The notes under the pieces: generated by a model | The model's input: only the letters and a program-made list of their open reading frames with translations | What the model was told of the DNA's origin: nothing | Databases searched by the model: none | Part shown: one piece after another, positions 27,046 to 29,693 of the stretch | Numbering within the stretch: position 1 is the stretch's first letter | Layout: every line of letters starts with the position of its first letter | Origin: Chara braunii | Taxonomy: Eukaryota; Streptophyta; Charophyceae; Charales; Characeae | Direction of reading: 5' to 3' | Length of the DNA stretch: 29,693 nucleotides | Assembly (NCBI GenBank): GCA_003427395.1 | Contig: BFEA01000585.1 | Coordinates: 481,729-511,421 of the forward strand | Position numbers and translations under genes: made by a program

Positions 27046-27935
27046 TGAAACGGTATTCACCAGTTCGCAGTAGTTGATGCACATCCCAGGGCTCGATCCC
27101 TAGTTCCCCACCTTGCCGTGTACAGTACCTGTGTCAACCCGTTGAGTTGAACTCGCGACCTGTAGGACTGCCAGTGGTAGGTACGCCATCGTAGGTTACA
27201 GGGTATAGGGGATTCGAACCGTAGACCTGTCGGCTAGGAGTCTAGAGAGTCCAGAGGTCTTATCTGTAGACTTCCCGAAAGGTCAAAAGTCATGGCTGCT
27301 ACTTACCTGAAAGGGTCAAGGTCGTAGCTGCTACAGCACCGAAAGGCCAAGTAGATACTTCTAGAAGTGGCCTTTCGGAGTCAGCCCACTGTAGGTCGAG
27401 GCAAGTGGGCAAGTGGTGGAAGTCCACCGTGCAGAGTCAACAGTCCCAGTCCAGTCAGTCCGGTCCAGTCAAGCAAGTACCGCCTGGGACTGTGTGCACC
27501 GTAAGCCAGGGAAACAGGGCAGGCCGATGAGCCACAGAAGTATAAATCAAGAGGCCGTGCACAGCCATTCATTCATTCCTGCGGAAGCCATGCGGAAGCG
27601 CTGTCTCAGCGACTTGTGCGAGGAGGTCTACAGTGTGCCCGAAGTGGAAGTGGGCCAGAGGAGCTTAGCATAGCGATAGGGTAGAGGCAGCCATAGCTGC
27701 CATAGCAGTAGCCGGTGTGTGTGTGTTGTGTGAGTGTTCAAAGTGATGCGTGTGGGATATCCAGGGTGATCCGGTGTGTGTGAACAGTGAGTTGTTGGGC
27801 GCTGAGCCGCCATAGCCAGTGAAAGTGAACTCTTATCAGACACCATATCCTTGAGTTCTGTGTGGGCGCATGTCGCCAGTTTGCTGTGCTGCTGTTCACA
27901 TGCATGAAAAGTGTGAATGAAACGAGTCTGATTGC
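27046..27935 (+). repeat. 3' LTR of element B
   Basis: Begins TGAAACGG and ends GTCTGATTGC, one base short of the TTGCA of A. It is similar to the A LTRs in parts and strongly diverged or expanded in U3, where ~35-base imperfect repeats occur (27275-27350: GAAAGG-TCAA ... GCTGCTAC). TATA box at 27541-27547; tRNA T-arm-like segments at 27089-27220. Confidence 0.86.
27541..27547 (+). promoter_or_regulatory. TATA box of element B LTR
   Basis: TATAAAT followed by CAAGAGGC, as in both A LTRs. Confidence 0.55.
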
Positions 27936-28013
27936 GAACTGCTTCTGTGGCTTTGATGCCTGCTCATGGTCTTGGTGCCACGAACTGCTCCCCCTAGGAC
28001 AATATCCTTCACA
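27936..28013 (+). repeat. Dispersed repeat R, copy 3
   Basis: GAACTGCTTCTGTGGCTTTG through CTAGGACAATATCCTTC, nearly identical to 22440-22513 (one clear difference, GTGCCACG versus GTGGCACG). It sits exactly between the B LTR end and the C-type LTR fragment, replacing the last base of the LTR. Confidence 0.85.
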
Positions 28014-28340
28014 TCAAGCGCACAACTGCCACGACACTTCCACACTCCCATGCGAAGTGAGCATCTGTCCGAATGGGAGGCTGGCCAGTCCTTTATAGCG
28101 CTGGACTGGCCTGGTGTGGCCTGCATTCAGCCTCAAGTGTGCCTGGGACTCCTGCCCAGTACCTATTGTTGCAAAGAGTGTGTACCAATATCTTTTCCCA
28201 TGGTCTGCTGCTGCTCGGTCCGAATCAGGACTGACTCGTGGAATTATGACTGGACTGGGACTGTAGCCTTTGACTTATTGACGAACAGACATAATTTTTC
28301 ATCAAGGAGACATGACCTTTACTCAGTCTCAAAAACTGTG
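28014..28340 (-). repeat. C-type LTR fragment, antisense, downstream of element B
   Basis: Shares diverged but collinear text with 6765-7060: CACTTCCACACT at 28040 and 6787, GGCCAGTC at about 28083 and 6831, and CTGCTGCTCG at about 28209 and 6980. It also shows the AAAGTCATG-type motif of the U3 repeats on the minus strand. It is therefore part of an LTR of the C type running leftwards, as on the right side of element A. Confidence 0.55.
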
Positions 28341-28346
28341 TCCAAT

Positions 28347-28350
<4 letters not shown>

Positions 28351-28416
<66 letters not shown>

Positions 28417-28552
28417 ATCTATCGATAGGATCAGCAACTCACCGGCCAACAGGTAAGTCCCCGACCCCGCACCTGGCCTCACGCTACTTGCATCGATAGG
28501 ATGAGGAAAATCGAGAGAGAGAGAGAGAGAGGGAGAGAGAGAGAGAGAGGGA

Positions 28553-28627
<75 letters not shown>

Positions 28628-28806
28628 CCACACATAGGATAAGCCAACAGGTGACTCTCCAACCCCGCAACTCGCCTCACACTACTCCGAGCATGTTTCG
28701 CGAAGTGCGCTCTTTTAGTTCATAGTTATGTGACAATATATATATACAGAGAGGTCAGCTGCGGGGTCGGGGAGTTACCTGTGAGTTGCTGATCCTATCG
28801 ATAGAT

Positions 28807-28860
<54 letters not shown>
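28351..28860. repeat. Large inverted repeat of GA/CT arms with cassette sequence
   Basis: Left arm: (AG)n 28351-28414, GTTATCTATCGATAGGATCA, then text to ~28472. Right arm: 28757-28808 reads as its complement (TGCGGGGTCGGGGA ... TTGCTGATCCTATCGATAGA), followed by (CT)n 28809-28860. The arms differ by a 9-base deletion and a few bases. The ~285-base interior holds a second inverted cassette and more GA. Confidence 0.85.
28513..28625 (+). repeat. (GA)n microsatellite
   Basis: GA run of about 113 bases with a few GGG interruptions (28531, 28550-28556). Confidence 0.96.
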
Positions 28861-28864
<4 letters not shown>

Positions 28865-28967
28865 CGCTGTTTTTTATGTTTTCTTTTTTTCGATGGGAGT
28901 AGCACGAGGCCAGTTGGGGGATTTGAGAGTCATCTGTTGGCCGGTTTGTCGCTCATCCTACCGGTGG

Positions 28968-29040
<73 letters not shown>

Positions 29041-29246
29041 ACAACAGAACATGATGGATAGTCCGTTTAGAGAGAGAGAGAGACCTCCCACCCTTCAGCC
29101 CCCACTCTCTCTCTCTCTCCATGTTCTAGCGGAAGATTCATTCGATTTTGCTCGTCCTATCCGTGGGAGTACTGTGAGGCCAGTCGCGAGGTTGGAGAGC
29201 CACCTGTTGGCCAGTGTGTTGCTCATCCTACATTCCTATGGGTGAA

Positions 29247-29338
<92 letters not shown>

Positions 29339-29454
29339 CTCTGATACACTGTTTTTTTTTTTTTTTTTTTTTTTTTTTCGATGGGAGTACACGAGGCCAG
29401 TCGGGGGATTTGAGAGTCATCTGTTGGCCGGTTCGTCGCTCATCCTATCGGTAG

Positions 29455-29492
<38 letters not shown>

Positions 29493-29693
29493 GACAACAT
29501 GAGATGATGGATAGTCCATAGAGAGAGAGAGAGAGACCTCCGCCCCTTCAGCTCCCACTCTCTCTCTCTCAATGTTCTAGCGGAAGATTCATTCAATTTG
29601 CTAGTGCTAGCTGTGGGAGTACTATGAGGCCAGTCGCGGGGTTGGAGAGTCACCTGTTGGCCAGTTCGTTGCTCATCCTACATTCCTATGGGT
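28861..29693 (+). repeat. Tandem ~480-bp satellite unit of cassettes and CT arrays
   Basis: GATACGCTG at 28861 and GATACACTG at 29342 start two copies of a ~481-base unit, the second cut by the window end. Each unit holds two related ~75-base cassettes (core GAGGCCAGTCG ... GAGAGTCACCTGTTGGCC ... GCTCATCCTAC) at 28890, 29155, 29380 and 29610. The cassettes are separated by CT runs (28972-29037, 29249-29306, 29459-29490) and by GCGGAAGATTCATTC text. So the true period is a diverged half-unit of ~240 bases. Confidence 0.87.
29307..29378 (+). repeat. (ATCT)n and T27 tracts
   Basis: ATCT repeated from 29307 to about 29338, then a run of 27 T at 29352-29378. In the preceding unit the T run is short and interrupted (28870-28890). 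Confidence 0.93.

Larger units (their letters stand above)
22770..27935 (+). mobile_element. Element B: Ty3/gypsy-type retrotransposon, 5' truncated
   Basis: Related to A. It contains gag, the RT end with RNase H, integrase, a chromodomain-like end and a 3' LTR. There is no 5' LTR, primer site or leader: homology to A starts only at the gag start, just after a CT cassette. Protease and the RT fingers/palm are deleted, and at least three frameshifts interrupt pol. Gag and integrase cores are otherwise in good condition, making B the best guide to the family's proteins in this window. Confidence 0.88.

Noticed and set aside
28351-29693. Regularly spaced repeats as a possible CRISPR array
   Set aside because: Units are long, the spacers are dinucleotide runs and the context is eukaryotic; no CRISPR feature fits.

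Overview
This is a eukaryotic nuclear window made almost entirely of decayed Ty3/gypsy (Metaviridae-type) LTR retrotransposons, long (GA/CT)n microsatellites and satellite-like cassettes. I see no intact host gene. One small piece of plastid DNA carries a complete psb30 (ycf12) frame, which points to a photosynthetic green-lineage host. A large, repeat-rich streptophyte genome such as a charophyte (for example Chara) would fit, but the species is a guess from style.

Layout. Positions 1-1136: unassigned sequence with one exon-like open frame, ending in the distal part of a minus-strand LTR (element C). Positions 1137-6739: element A (+), with both LTRs, a tRNA-iMet-type primer binding site, a long GA-rich leader, a gag with nonsense mutations and a deleted pol that leaves only a chromodomain-like C-terminus. 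It is flanked by a 4-bp CTCG duplication and sits inside the LTR of C. Positions 6740-10716: LTR and pol remnant of element C (-), with a ~990-bp foreign insertion splitting its reverse transcriptase. Positions 11589-18913: element D (-), a second family, with paired LTRs, polypurine tract, primer binding site, gag with a zinc knuckle, an aspartic protease site, RNase H and integrase, all broken, and the reverse transcriptase core missing. Positions 18914-21814: an AT-richer stretch with unidentified coding-like debris. Positions 21815-22613: a CT/GT microsatellite, copies of a dispersed repeat (here called R) and the plastid insertion. Positions 22770-27935: element B (+), a relative of A without a 5' LTR. 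It has the best gag and an integrase core with D60D35E spacing, but protease and RT palm are deleted. Positions 27936-28340: a further R copy and an antisense C-type LTR fragment. Positions 28351-29693: alternating unique cassettes and (GA/CT)n arrays in both orientations.

How the parts relate. A, B and C are one family: they share the pre-LTR sequence, the pol text and a chromodomain-like module that ends Integrase. D is separate but ends in a related C-terminal motif. None of the four keeps a usable reverse transcriptase, so none is autonomous as it stands. Any recent movement, such as that of A with its similar LTRs, would have needed enzymes supplied in trans. Coordinates come from reading the sequence by eye. 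Family names rest on recognised motifs, not on a search.
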